From the NCBI RefSeq assembly GCF_002412165.1, contig NZ_NXIA01000003.1, forward strand, positions 5,254-69,253: 64,000 nucleotides of DNA. The letters are read 5' to 3'. Origin of the DNA: Curtobacterium sp. 'Ferrero' (GTDB lineage: Bacteria > Actinomycetota > Actinomycetes > Actinomycetales > Microbacteriaceae). Both the position numbers and the translations under genes were made by a program. The notes under the pieces were generated by a model. It saw only the letters and a program-made list of their open reading frames with translations. It did not search any database and was not told where the DNA came from. Below, piece after piece: positions 1 to 7,870 of this stretch; position 1 is the first letter of the stretch, and each line of letters opens with the position of its first letter.

Positions 1-57
1 GCGCGGACGGACCGACTCGGAGGCTGTCCGCGATCCGCGGACGTAGGCTTCCGGGAG

Positions 58-1044
58 ATGAGCGACCGAACGGATGCAGCACCGGCCGCCGACTGTGTCG
101 GACGGCCGCGCGCGGCTGCGCGCCGCGAGGCGGCGGGCGACGACCTCGCCCAGGCGACCTCGTTCTACGAGCGGATGCACAACGCCCACCGTGTCGTGCT
201 CACCCCCACGGACGCCGCGTTCTCGTACCGGGTCCGCAGCGTCGGCGACGAGCACATGACGATCCGCAGCTCGGCACTGTCCGCCGACCGGTGGGGCCGG
301 ATCGAGCCCGAGGGGCACTTCCTGCTGACGTGGGCGCAGGACGGGGCGGCGGCGATCGACGCCGGCACCGACGAGGAGCAGCTGCTCCTGCCCGGGACGG
401 CAGCGATGTACCCGACCGGTCGGGCGCTCACGATCGAGGCATCGGCGGGCACCGTGCTGCACGCCGTGGACTTCCGGGCGGCGTTCCTCGAGGACCTCGA
501 CGCGGAGCGGCGTGCGGCGGCACCGCGACGACTGCGCTTCACGCGGAAGCCGGACCCCACGAAACTCCTCGCGCTCCGCCGCCGACTCGCCACGGCTGCG
601 CCGGAACTCCTGCGTCCCGACACCGACCCGGGCCGCCGAGCGATGCTGACCCGGGCGGTCGCGCAGCTCGTGCTCGACGCGTTCGTCGATCCCGGCGACG
701 ACGCGGGGCTCGGCCCGAGCGACGCCGTCGGCCGCGCCCTGCAGTACATCGACGACCACGCGGCGGAGCCGATGACGACCGCCGACATCGCAGCGGCCGC
801 GAGGATGAGCTCCCGTGGGCTGCAGCAGGCGTTCGTGCGGGCGGACCTGCCGTCGCCGATGACCGCGCTCCGGGAGACCCGCCTGCGTCTGGTCCGCGAT
901 GCCCTGCGACACGCTGACCCCGCGACCACCACCGTCGGGGCGGTCGCCGTGGCGTGGGGGTTCGGGCACCTCGGTCGGTTCGCGGGGTACTACGAGCAGG
1001 CGTTCGGCGAGCTGCCGAGCGTGACGTTGCGGGAGCGGGGCTAG
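58..1044 (+). CDS. AraC-family transcriptional regulator
   Basis: A 328-residue protein with a C-terminal AraC/XylS-type DNA-binding region at about residues 225-325. The first helix-turn-helix is seen at MTTADIAAAARMSSRGLQQAF, and the second lies around VGAVAVAWGFGHLGRFAGYY, which keeps the typical GF.H.GRFA.YY.QAFGELPS signature of the family. The N-terminal 200 residues look like the cupin-like effector or oligomerisation domain of AraC_binding_2-type regulators, including the segment LLPGTAAMYPTGRALTIEA. No effector can be inferred. It is convergent with the SulP gene downstream, so it is not in an operon with it. The ATG at 58 lies close to the window edge and an earlier start cannot be excluded. 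Confidence 0.9.
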   Translation: MSDRTDAAPAADCVGRPRAAARREAAGDDLAQATSFYERMHNAHRVVLTPTDAAFSYRVRSVGDEHMTIRSSALSADRWGRIEPEGHFLLTWAQDGAAAIDAGTDEEQLLLPGTAAMYPTGRALTIEASAGTVLHAVDFRAAFLEDLDAERRAAAPRRLRFTRKPDPTKLLALRRRLATAAPELLRPDTDPGRRAMLTRAVAQLVLDAFVDPGDDAGLGPSDAVGRALQYIDDHAAEPMTTADIAAAARMSSRGLQQAFVRADLPSPMTALRETRLRLVRDALRHADPATTTVGAVAVAWGFGHLGRFAGYYEQAFGELPSVTLRERG

Positions 1045-1062
1045 AAGGGCCGCCGTCCGGAG

Positions 1063-1096
1063 GCGGGCACCGCCCGGACGACGTGGCGGTGCCCGC
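1063..1096. terminator. Perfect 12-bp stem hairpin after the AraC-type gene
   Basis: GCGGGCACCGCC at 1063-1074 pairs perfectly with GGCGGTGCCCGC at 1085-1096 across a 10-nt loop. It lies 19 bases past the stop of the AraC-type gene and between convergent genes, so a bidirectional terminator is the natural reading. There is no U tract, which is common for terminators in high-GC actinobacteria. Confidence 0.6.
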
Positions 1097-1199
1097 TGCG
1101 GAGCCGGCGGATCAGGTGCCGGCCCCACTGCTCCGCCCGATCACTCGGTGCCTGTTCGGGTCAGGCTGGGCGGAGGTCTGTGCGGTCAGTGGCGGCGAT

Positions 1200-1266
1200 T
1201 TCAGTGGGCGCGCTGCGGTGGGCGCGCTTCAGTGGGCGCGCTGCGGTGGGCGCGCTTCAGTGGGCG
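1200..1266. repeat. 28-bp tandem repeat at the 3' end of the SulP gene
   Basis: Two perfect copies of a 28-bp unit (1200-1227 and 1228-1255, beginning TTCAGTGGGCGCGC) are followed by an 11-base partial copy at 1256-1266. Each unit is itself two related 14-bp halves. The SulP stop codon (1257-1259 on the minus strand) sits inside the partial copy, so the array duplicated outward from the end of the gene. Confidence 0.85.
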
Positions 1267-2777
1267 GCTCCGAGGGTGCCGGCGAGCCGGCCGTGGAAGG
1301 CCTGGCTGGCGTCGTTCATGCCCCGGATCTCCACCCGCTTGCCGTGCTGGTGGTACTTCGTCTCGATCGCGTCCAGGGCGGCGACGGTCGAGGCGTCCCA
1401 CACGTGCGACTCCGTCATGTCGATGACGACGAGCTCCGGGTCGCCGGAGTAGTCGAACTGGGTGGTGAGGTCGTTCGAGGAGGCGAAGAACAGCTCGCCC
1501 ACGACCGTGTAGCGCGCGTGCTGCTCGCCGTCGGGCAGGGTCTCGATGCTCCGCGCGACCGAGGTGAAGTGGGAGACGCGGCGGGCGAAGACGACCATCG
1601 CCGCGACGACACCGATCACCACACCGATCGCGAGGTTGTCGGTCGCCACGACGACCACGACCGTGAGCACCATGACGACGGTCTCGCCGACGGGCATCCG
1701 CCGCAAGGTCGAGGGACGGATGCTGTGCCAGTCGAAGGTGCCGACGGAGACCATCACCATGACGGCGACGAGCGCGGCCATCGGGATGATCGCGACGACG
1801 TCACCGAGGCCGACGACGAGGACGAGCAGGAACACCCCGGACAGGAAGGTCGAGATCCGGGTGCGGGCGCCGGACGCCTTGACGTTGATCATCGTCTGCC
1901 CGATCATCGCGCAGCCGCCCATCCCGCCGAACAGACCGGAGGCGATGTTCGCGACGCCCTGCCCGAGGGCCTCGCGGGTCTTCCGGGAGCCGGTGTCGGT
2001 GACCTCGTCGACGAGCTTGGCGGTCATCAGCGACTCCAGCAGGCCGACGATCGCCATCGCGAGTGCGTACGGGGCGATGGTCGCGAGCGTCCCGAGGGTG
2101 AGCGGGACGTCCGGGAGGAACAGCGTCGGCAGGCTGTCGGGGAGCTTGCCCTCGTCACCGACGGTCGGGATCGCGACCGACGCGAGCACGGTCACCAGCG
2201 TCAGCACGACGATCGCGACCAGGGGTGCGGGGATCGCCTTCGTCAGGCGGGGGAGCAGGACGATGATCGCGATGCCGGCGGCGGCGATCGGCCAGACGAG
2301 CCAGGAGACCCCGATGATGTTCGGCAGCTGCGCCGTGAAGATGAGGATCGCGAGGGCGTTGACGAACCCGACCATCACCGACCGGGGCACGAACCGCATC
2401 AGCTTCGCCGCACCCAGCCCGCCGAGGACGAGTTGGAAGACGCCACCGAGCAGCACGGTGGCGATGAGGTAGTCGAGGCCGTGCTCCCTGACGACCGGGG
2501 CGACGACGAGGGCGATCGCCCCGGTGGCGCCGGAGATCATCGCCGCCCGGCCGCCGACGAACGAGATCACCACCGCCATCACGAACGCCGAGAACAGACC
2601 GACCCGCGGATCGACGCCGGCGATGATCGAGAACGAGATGGCCTCGGGGATGAGGGCGAGGGCGACGACGAGGCCGGCGAGGACCTCCCGGAGCAGGACC
2701 CTCGGGTTCCGCAGGGCGGACAGGACGGTGGGACTGCGATGTGCCTGGACGGGCACGGGCTGCGTGACGGTCGTCAC
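1257..2777 (-). CDS. SulP-family anion transporter with STAS domain
   Basis: A member of the SulP (SLC26-like) family of inner-membrane anion transporters, which carry sulfate, bicarbonate or similar anions. Hydrophobic segments run from LREVLAGLVVALALIPEAISFSI to about residue 400, followed by a C-terminal STAS domain recognisable at ELVVIDMTESHVWDASTVAALD. The start is a GTG at 2777, chosen because GAAGGAGAA lies just upstream; an in-frame upstream GTG at 2879 would add 34 arginine/proline-rich residues without a ribosome site. From 2777 the product is 506 residues, normal for bacterial SulP. Its substrate cannot be told from sequence. A long dyad lies upstream at 2878-2933. Confidence 0.88.
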   Translation of the reverse strand: MTTVTQPVPVQAHRSPTVLSALRNPRVLLREVLAGLVVALALIPEAISFSIIAGVDPRVGLFSAFVMAVVISFVGGRAAMISGATGAIALVVAPVVREHGLDYLIATVLLGGVFQLVLGGLGAAKLMRFVPRSVMVGFVNALAILIFTAQLPNIIGVSWLVWPIAAAGIAIIVLLPRLTKAIPAPLVAIVVLTLVTVLASVAIPTVGDEGKLPDSLPTLFLPDVPLTLGTLATIAPYALAMAIVGLLESLMTAKLVDEVTDTGSRKTREALGQGVANIASGLFGGMGGCAMIGQTMINVKASGARTRISTFLSGVFLLVLVVGLGDVVAIIPMAALVAVMVMVSVGTFDWHSIRPSTLRRMPVGETVVMVLTVVVVVATDNLAIGVVIGVVAAMVVFARRVSHFTSVARSIETLPDGEQHARYTVVGELFFASSNDLTTQFDYSGDPELVVIDMTESHVWDASTVAALDAIETKYHQHGKRVEIRGMNDASQAFHGRLAGTLGAAH

Positions 2778-2877
2778 GGTTCTCCTTCGGATGGGGGTGC
2801 GGGCGCTGCGCCCGCGAGCGGTGTCGTGGGGCGCGTCGTCGCGCACGGCCGGCGGCGGGAGGGCGTCCGGCACGACC

Positions 2878-2933
2878 AACCCTTCCGTTGCGTCAGGGTC
2901 GGCCTGCTCCGACTCTAACGCAACGGGAGGGTT
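2878..2933. promoter_or_regulatory. Long imperfect dyad upstream of SulP gene, MerR-like half-sites
   Basis: Two 25-base arms (2878-2902 and 2909-2933) match as inverted repeats at 22 of 25 positions around a 6-base centre. Each arm contains its own smaller dyad of the form ACYCT-ACGCAACG-AGGGT, similar in layout to operators of MerR-family activators. It could be two head-to-head operators or a hairpin formed in the SulP leader. No MerR gene is seen nearby. Confidence 0.45.
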
Positions 2934-2996
2934 GTTGTCGCGCGGCCCCGCGATCGCGATCAGCGCGGCGGAGGCGATCCGTGCCTCCAGGCCGGG

Positions 2997-3377
2997 TCAG
3001 TGCGCGACGGTCGCCGGCGTGCTGAACAGGTTGACGACGTTGCCGTCGGGGTCGCGGATCAGCGCCGACCGGTTCCCCCACGGCATCGTCGACGGCTCGA
3101 GGACAACGTCCTCGCCGGCGGGCGCGAGCGCGGCGAAGGCCGCGTCGACGTCGGCGACGCGGAACTCGATGATGACGGAACGATTCGCCCCGGGGGTGAG
3201 TGCCTCGCCGGCAGCGGCGACGGTGGCGGTGCTCGCGATCGCGAGGTTCGCACCCGGTCCGCTGAACTGCGCGAAGACCGGTGCGGGGCGCTCGGCGCGC
3301 TGGCCGGTGAGCCGCTCGTAGAAGGCGACGAGACCGTCGAGGTCATCGGTGACGATGCGGATGGAGGTGAACGACAT
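2997..3377 (-). CDS. VOC (glyoxalase/bleomycin-resistance) family protein
   Basis: A 126-residue single-module VOC protein. The pattern SIRIVTDDLDGLVAFYERLTG at the N-terminus and SALIRDPDGNVVNLFSTP at the C-terminus is diagnostic for the vicinal-oxygen-chelate fold, in which paired modules bind a divalent metal. The ATG at 3377 is preceded by GAAGGAAC. It lies downstream of the WYL regulator on the same strand, 122 bases away, and may be a target of it. The substrate cannot be inferred. Confidence 0.85.
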   Translation of the reverse strand: MSFTSIRIVTDDLDGLVAFYERLTGQRAERPAPVFAQFSGPGANLAIASTATVAAAGEALTPGANRSVIIEFRVADVDAAFAALAPAGEDVVLEPSTMPWGNRSALIRDPDGNVVNLFSTPATVAH

Positions 3378-3471
3378 GGGGTTCCTTCGGTGGATCGACG
3401 AGGTGGGAGCACCAGCGTCGTCTCCCCTCGCGACACCGTCCTGTCGGTGTTCCACGGATCTCGTCGCGCGC

Positions 3472-3507
3472 GTCGGCCGTGTCAGCCGTGTCAGCCGTGT
3501 CAGCCGT
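3472..3507. repeat. 9-bp tandem repeat across the stop of the WYL gene
   Basis: Three perfect copies of GTCAGCCGT (3481-3507) follow one imperfect copy (GTCGGCCGT, 3472-3480). The WYL gene stop codon (3500-3502) lies in the last copy. Length is likely slippage-prone. Confidence 0.8.
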
Positions 3508-4285
3508 CGAGGACGGGCCGGAGTCGCCCGAACGGGATCATGAGGTCCTCCGCCCGGAGGGCACGCCGGCGCGCCCGTTCCCCGGTCACCTCGATCGCCA
3601 GCATCCGGTCCCCGCGGAACGCCCGGACCCCGTCCCGCCTCCGGCACCAGGCGATGAGGTACCAGTGCCCCTCCTTGCCGATCGACCCCAGGGGCTCGAC
3701 GTCGCGGGTCGACTCCGTGCCGCTGGCGTCCCGGTACCGGAGGCGCACCACGCGGTCGGCACGGAGGGCCTCCGCGAAGGCGGTCGGGATGGTCGCGTCG
3801 TGGTGGTGGTCGTGGCTGTGCTGGCGTTCGTCGTCGTGCTGGTGCTGGTGCTGGTGGTGGTGGTGGTCGTGACGACGCTCGTGCTCGTCGTGCTCGCGTT
3901 CCAGGAAGTGCACCCGCGAGGCGAGCGCGCTGGCACGCGCGGCGTCGCCGTCGGGCATGACGGCGAGCACCTTCCGGGCCGCGGTCCGGGCTGCCTGCCG
4001 GAACGGGCTCCGTCCCAGCGAGCCGAGCCCGATCAGCACGGCCAAGGCCTCGTCGACCGTGAACCCTGGGGGCGCCAGGGTCGCTGCGGCGTCGATCACG
4101 TACCCGCCGGTCCGGCCCGGTTCCGCCCAGATCGGGAGGCCCGCCTGCTGCAACGAGGAGAGGTCGCGTTCGATGGTGCGGACCGACACCTCGAACCGTT
4201 CCGCGAGGCGCCGAGCGCTCCGCGGCCGCGGCGCAACGGCCCGGAGTTCCTCAACGATCGCGTAGAGACGGTCGGTCCGGTTCAC
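3500..4285 (-). CDS. WYL-domain transcriptional regulator with His-rich insert
   Basis: A 261-residue HTH-WYL regulator. The N-terminal winged helix-turn-helix is at residues 1-60 (RRLAERFEVSVRTIERDLSSLQQAGLPIW) and a WYL domain occupies roughly residues 165-250 (VVRLRYRDASGTES; HWYLIAWCRRRDGVRAFRGDR). Between them, at about residues 127-165, is a low-complexity segment extremely rich in His, Asp, Glu and Gln with runs such as HDHHHHQHQHQH. WYL proteins usually sense ligands such as nucleic acid pieces; the insert suggests metal binding, which is inference. Divergently placed from the small membrane protein gene, and upstream of the VOC gene on the same strand. Confidence 0.88.
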   Translation of the reverse strand: MNRTDRLYAIVEELRAVAPRPRSARRLAERFEVSVRTIERDLSSLQQAGLPIWAEPGRTGGYVIDAAATLAPPGFTVDEALAVLIGLGSLGRSPFRQAARTAARKVLAVMPDGDAARASALASRVHFLEREHDEHERRHDHHHHQHQHQHDDERQHSHDHHHDATIPTAFAEALRADRVVRLRYRDASGTESTRDVEPLGSIGKEGHWYLIAWCRRRDGVRAFRGDRMLAIEVTGERARRRALRAEDLMIPFGRLRPVLDG

Positions 4286-4580
4286 CGACCCATCATCCGC
4301 CAGGTCGTCCGCTCGTCGCGCCGGACGTCGATCGGGTCAGTGAACGCTTGTCACGTCCATGCCCGGTCCGGTCTCAGATCGGCGCTCGAAGCCGTGCCGC
4401 TCGGAGAACGCGCCCGTCGTAGAGCGATGTCAACTCCGCAGCGGTCGAGGCCGAGAGTAGTCCATCCCGGAACGGGTACCGTGAGGCCGTCTCGTTACCG
4501 GAGCACCCGTGAGAGCCCGGACTGGAAGGCTGGGACCGCAACCCTGACGCCCAGCGAGCATCCCCTCAGGAGGTGAGGAC
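4286..4580. other. Divergent intergenic stretch without recognised gene
   Basis: 295 bases between the divergent WYL gene and the small membrane protein gene. It must hold both promoters, but no convincing -35/-10 pair or operator stands out by eye. Confidence 0.4.
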
Positions 4581-4802
4581 GTGATGAACAGAGATCAGTG
4601 GCTCGGGACGTGCCTGCAGGCCCTCGTCTTCGTTCCGTGCCTCATCGGGGCGATCCTCTCCTTGGCGGCTCGCGGCCGAGACTGGTCGCTCGCGGCGATG
4701 ATCGGCTGCTACCTCATCGCTGGCGCCGCTTTCGTCGCAAGCCTCGTGTTCGAGCTCCGAGCTCGGCGGACCAAGAAGCCGCCGCCGGGTACGCCGGAGT
4801 GA
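4581..4802 (+). CDS. Small two-TM membrane protein, unknown function
   Basis: A 73-residue protein with two hydrophobic segments (CLQALVFVPCLIGAILSLAA and MIGCYLIAGAAFVASLVFEL) and a basic C-terminal tail ending RARRTKKPPPGTPE. The start is strong: AGGAGGT at 4568-4574, then a GTG-ATG doublet at 4581. No family is recognised. Its stop lies 45 bases from an orphan Tn7-like transposon end. Confidence 0.7.
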   Translation: MMNRDQWLGTCLQALVFVPCLIGAILSLAARGRDWSLAAMIGCYLIAGAAFVASLVFELRARRTKKPPPGTPE

Positions 4803-4846
4803 CGAGGCGGATCACGTCCGTTCGACAGCCGAGCGGTTGCAGGGTT

Positions 4847-4870
4847 GGACAAGTCAGCTGGCGGACGACA
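4847..4870 (-). mobile_element. Orphan Tn7-like transposon right-end sequence
   Basis: This 24-bp sequence differs at only one position from the right terminal repeat of the Tn7-like element at 32639-32662 (A/G, reading GACTTGTCC instead of AACTTGTCC) and has the same orientation. Read on the minus strand it begins TGTCGTCCGCCAGC. The homology extends 3 bases inward as GTT. A further site-like motif, CTAACTTGTCC, lies in the opposite orientation at 4893-4903. No tns genes adjoin it, so it is a solo end or the remains of a related element. Confidence 0.75.
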
Positions 4871-5159
4871 CGACGATCTGTGGACTCTGGTTCTAACTTG
4901 TCCTTGCCCATGTGATCTCGTCCCTGGAACCACTTCGTTGTCCGCAGTGGGTGTTTCCGGACCGAGTCTGCGAAATCCGCTGCCACACGAAGGTCGCTCC
5001 GCCATTACGGGCAACCACCCGTTTCCGCAAGGGCAAGGTCCTGGTTCCTCTGTCCAGGCCGGCGCCCTTTCGTCCACGTGACTGGTGCCGATGTCCGTTC
5101 GGCAACGTCACAGTCGAGTTCTGTGACGTGGCGCTGCCGTCGCCTGCAAGGCGTGTGAG
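4871..5159. other. Intergenic stretch after orphan transposon end
   Basis: No gene is supported here. Apart from the inverted TnsB-site-like motif at 4893-4903 nothing is recognised. Base composition is lower in GC than the core genes. Confidence 0.4.
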
Positions 5160-5396
5160 ATGCAGCAGGCTCGAGAGCAGTACGTTGACCGCATGGATGT
5201 GGTCAGCGCGAAGGTGCTTGGTACCGGCGCTTTCGTCTTCGGACTGATCTTCATCGTGACGTCGGCTGTGCGCTCGTTTCGCGCGGACCTCGATGTCGTC
5301 CTCGTGATCCTGAACACCGCACTCGGCATCCTCTTGCTCTACGCCGGCGTGAGACTGTGGCGCTTTGCTCTTCGCGGAGCGAAGCGCGACCCGTAG
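5160..5396 (+). CDS. Small two-TM membrane protein, unknown function
   Basis: A 78-residue frame with two membrane segments (VLGTGAFVFGLIFIVTSAV and VVLVILNTALGILLLYAGVRLW). The alternative ATG at 5193 would give a 67-residue product that starts just before the first membrane segment and looks equally likely, as neither start has a strong ribosome site. No family recognised. Confidence 0.5.
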   Translation: MQQAREQYVDRMDVVSAKVLGTGAFVFGLIFIVTSAVRSFRADLDVVLVILNTALGILLLYAGVRLWRFALRGAKRDP

Positions 5397-5471
5397 ACGA
5401 TCGGTGGACGAGACAGGGGCGGGGACAGCGAAATCTGCTTGGCTGGCAAGAGGGCAGCAGGAGTGGAGGGA

Positions 5472-5711
5472 ATGCAAGTGGAGGCAGTTTGGCCACTGTG
5501 GGTCGTCGGAGGCGCGTTCGTTCTAGTCGGTGTGATCTTCGCAGCAGCTCCTGAGGAGGGCCGCGAGTTCTTCGCGCGGCAGGTCAGGGTCTTCCACGGT
5601 GAACGAGCCGCACGGCGCTACCGCACTTTGCCTACGGCGGTCTTTCGCGCGGTCGCGCTCGGGATGGTTGCGGTGGGCATTGTCCTCGGCAGCTTCGCGG
5701 CGGGGCTATGA
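5472..5711 (+). CDS. Small membrane protein, unknown function
   Basis: A 79-residue protein with hydrophobic segments at both ends (WPLWVVGGAFVLVGVIFAAA and FRAVALGMVAVGIVLGSFAAG) and a basic middle segment. ATG at 5472 was chosen because GGAGTGGAGGG lies directly upstream; an in-frame TTG at 5439 would add 11 residues. No family recognised. It belongs to a group of short, probably recently acquired genes. Confidence 0.55.
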   Translation: MQVEAVWPLWVVGGAFVLVGVIFAAAPEEGREFFARQVRVFHGERAARRYRTLPTAVFRAVALGMVAVGIVLGSFAAGL

Positions 5712-5929
5712 TCACGTCGGACCGAGGGCTTTCCGGCCGGGCGATGCCAAGGCCGCCCGGTGACAGATCGGCTATCGGGCGGTCAGGAGTGCTGCCCTGT
5801 AGGACGGTCAAATGATTGATCTTGCCGAGACCCGTGAGGTCACGCTCTCGAGCGCCCAGCCCCCCCGAGCGCGCAGTACAAATCGTCGCCGGTTGGTTAG
5901 CCGAGAAGAGCGGCAGCCCCGTTGAAGCG

Positions 5930-6178
5930 ATGACGGAGGGCGCTGTCGATCTGGGCTCGCGGTTCACGTACCGGATGTGGGGCGCGACACGACGAGGCTT
6001 GAGCAGGCTGCCGATGCGGCTGACTTGGCGTGTTGCCGATAGCGCGACAGGGAGCGGCATCTCGATTCAGATGCGCAGTGACGAGGGCAGGTACCTCGTT
6101 CGTACTTACCAGCATCACCTGGTCTACCAACGCACGTTCGACGTGTTGAGCGACGAGCTGACCGCGCTGTTGACGTAG
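5930..6178 (+). CDS. Hypothetical protein
   Basis: A possible 82-residue protein starting at ATG 5930 (MTEGAVDLGSRFTYRMWG), soluble, no recognised domain. The frame stays open upstream to a TTG at 5816, and no ribosome site marks either start. Listed because the stretch is otherwise empty and the amino-acid composition is plausible. It may equally be a fragment. Confidence 0.3.
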   Translation: MTEGAVDLGSRFTYRMWGATRRGLSRLPMRLTWRVADSATGSGISIQMRSDEGRYLVRTYQHHLVYQRTFDVLSDELTALLT

Positions 6179-6439
6179 CTGCGTTGTGGCGCCTGTTCGA
6201 GGATCCTTAGGTGGACGGTACCGGTCACCGTCGAGGCAAGCGCAGAGAACGCTCGAGGACGTTCATCGCGGTGTGCGGGCTCCGCGACAGAACCTCCACC
6301 GAGCGCTCGTACTGTGTCGGGATGACCGAAGCCAGAGCGCCCGCGGCCCTTCCGCGTGCCCTCGTCGTGATGATGTTGATGCTTGCGGCGCTGTTTAACG
6401 TGGTGGGGCGCAGTGTCCCTTCGATTTACGTCGGTCCCG

Positions 6440-6757
6440 ATGCAGAACGGCCAGTTCGTCTGGCGTTTGCACAATTCCAAGAACGAGTCGCTCGCGCGGT
6501 CAGGGCAAGGCTTTGACACCCTCGCCAGCGCGCAGCGAGCCGCGGCCAGGTTCAGAGCGCTCTCCCCGACGGGTCGTTTCGAGGTCTATGTGAATGCGGT
6601 CGACGAATGGCGTTGGCGAGCGTGCCGCGCTCGTATCGCTGTCGCTCGATCGGGTCGTGTTTTCGTGACCCGCGACGACGCCGAGCATGCCGCCGCCGAC
6701 GTCCGGATCAACGCCGTCTGCGCTACCGGGCCTTGGTCCGGGTACCGGACGCCATGA
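6440..6757 (+). CDS. YegP/DUF1508-like two-repeat protein
   Basis: A 105-residue protein made of two related halves: GQFVWRLHNSKNESLARSG followed by GFDTLASAQRAAARF, and FEVYVNAVDEWRWRACRAR followed by IAVARSG and FVTRDDAEHAAADVR. The pattern (F-x-W-R aromatic strand, small loop with N/A, S-G, then an Ala-rich helix) matches the tandem DUF1508 fold of YegP. Function of the family is poorly known. The ATG at 6440 is a choice of convenience; an upstream in-frame start at 6383 would add 19 residues. Confidence 0.55.
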   Translation: MQNGQFVWRLHNSKNESLARSGQGFDTLASAQRAAARFRALSPTGRFEVYVNAVDEWRWRACRARIAVARSGRVFVTRDDAEHAAADVRINAVCATGPWSGYRTP

Positions 6758-6871
6758 AAGCGAGATACGAAGCTCGCATGGTGCCGCTATGGGATCGGAC
6801 CTCGCTTACCTGTTTCGCATCCACAAGTTCTCTCAGTCATCGGGAGGTGGCTGCAGGTAGGCGACCCGCCG

Positions 6872-7870
6872 TCAAGTATCTGAAGGCAGGTCGAGCTCGG
6901 TGTCCGCTGCGACGGGGTAGATCGCTTCGAGCACATAGCTTCGACGGCCCTCGTCCGCGCCTCTGCCAACCGCGGTGTAGATAGTGAAGCGAGCCTCTAC
7001 TCGTCGGTCCTCGACCGTCGCCAACTGCGCAACGCGCTGTTCCAGGTCGGATGATTCGAAGCTGGCGGCGAAGGTGCGAGTGCGATCGTCAGCCGCGAAG
7101 AACATCAAGCCTTTGTCCCAGCGGTGCCCGGTGATTGCACCGGAGGTGTTCCACTGCGTTCGGTGAACGTCTTGGACTGCGAGCTGCTCGGCGAGGTGCT
7201 TCGCGCCGCGGCTGGACAGCGACACACCATGCGTTTGAAGGCCCTGCTTCCGAAACTCTCCTGTGACCTGCCAGTCCCTTGCCGCTACCTGTTCCGCGAC
7301 CTTCCGCAGTTGTGTCCGTGCTCGGAACGGGATGGTCTGGATGATGCCGTCGAGCGCGACGTTGTCCGGATCGGGTTCAGCGTTACTGAAGACGGTCGCG
7401 ATAGCCCATAGCGAGTCCGAGTACACGTCACTCTCGGTCCAGACGCGGTCTTGGTTCGAGTCACCGGAGAGCGGGGTGTGGCGAGCGTCAGAGCGTTCAT
7501 GCGGGGTCGGAGCGATAAATGTCGCGCGCACTGACCCGGGCCCTGGTGCGACGCGCAGTGGCGCGCTCATCGCGCCCAGGCGCAGGACGCTCTTGACGTA
7601 CTCCTTCGACGCATCTGCCATAGCGCTGACGAAGACACCGAAGGACTTGGCGTTCGTGGCGTGCTCCTGAACGTCTCCCTCGTTGAGATGCAGTTCGAGT
7701 TCAGCGGCGTCGGGCGCAAGTTCCTCTTCTGCCACGAGTTGCAGTGTCGGGGATGCGTCCGCGGATGCCAGAAGCGCGCCGAGCAGCAGATCGCGATCGG
7801 GGTCGTCAAGCGCTTCGCGTAAGGCCGCCCGGAAGAGGTCTTCGAGCGACTTCTCGTCACTGCTCGGCAT
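6872..7870 (-). CDS. Hypothetical protein partnered with DUF6932-like protein
   Basis: A 332-residue soluble protein with an acidic N-terminus (LEDLFRAALREALDDPDRDLLLGALL) and no family I recognise. It carries a segment NAKSFGVFVSAMADASKEYVKSVLR around residues 75-97 and a strand-rich C-terminal half (SYVLEAIYPVAAD). It starts 14 bases before the end of the upstream DUF6932-like gene, so the two are translationally coupled and probably work together. GC content is below that of the core genes, fitting acquired DNA. Confidence 0.7.
   Translation of the reverse strand: MPSSDEKSLEDLFRAALREALDDPDRDLLLGALLASADASPTLQLVAEEELAPDAAELELHLNEGDVQEHATNAKSFGVFVSAMADASKEYVKSVLRLGAMSAPLRVAPGPGSVRATFIAPTPHERSDARHTPLSGDSNQDRVWTESDVYSDSLWAIATVFSNAEPDPDNVALDGIIQTIPFRARTQLRKVAEQVAARDWQVTGEFRKQGLQTHGVSLSSRGAKHLAEQLAVQDVHRTQWNTSGAITGHRWDKGLMFFAADDRTRTFAASFESSDLEQRVAQLATVEDRRVEARFTIYTAVGRGADEGRRSYVLEAIYPVAADTELDLPSDT

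Noticed and set aside
1200..1266. CRISPR-like array
   Set aside because: Units are directly adjacent without unique spacers and there are no cas genes.
954..2918. 654-codon plus-strand frame opposite the SulP gene
   Set aside because: Charged, repetitive translation; the minus strand encodes a clear SulP transporter.
6211..6516. 101-residue frame with a hydrophobic stretch overlapping the YegP-like gene
   Set aside because: Overlaps a frame with better family similarity and has no ribosome site; kept out although a short secreted peptide cannot be fully excluded.
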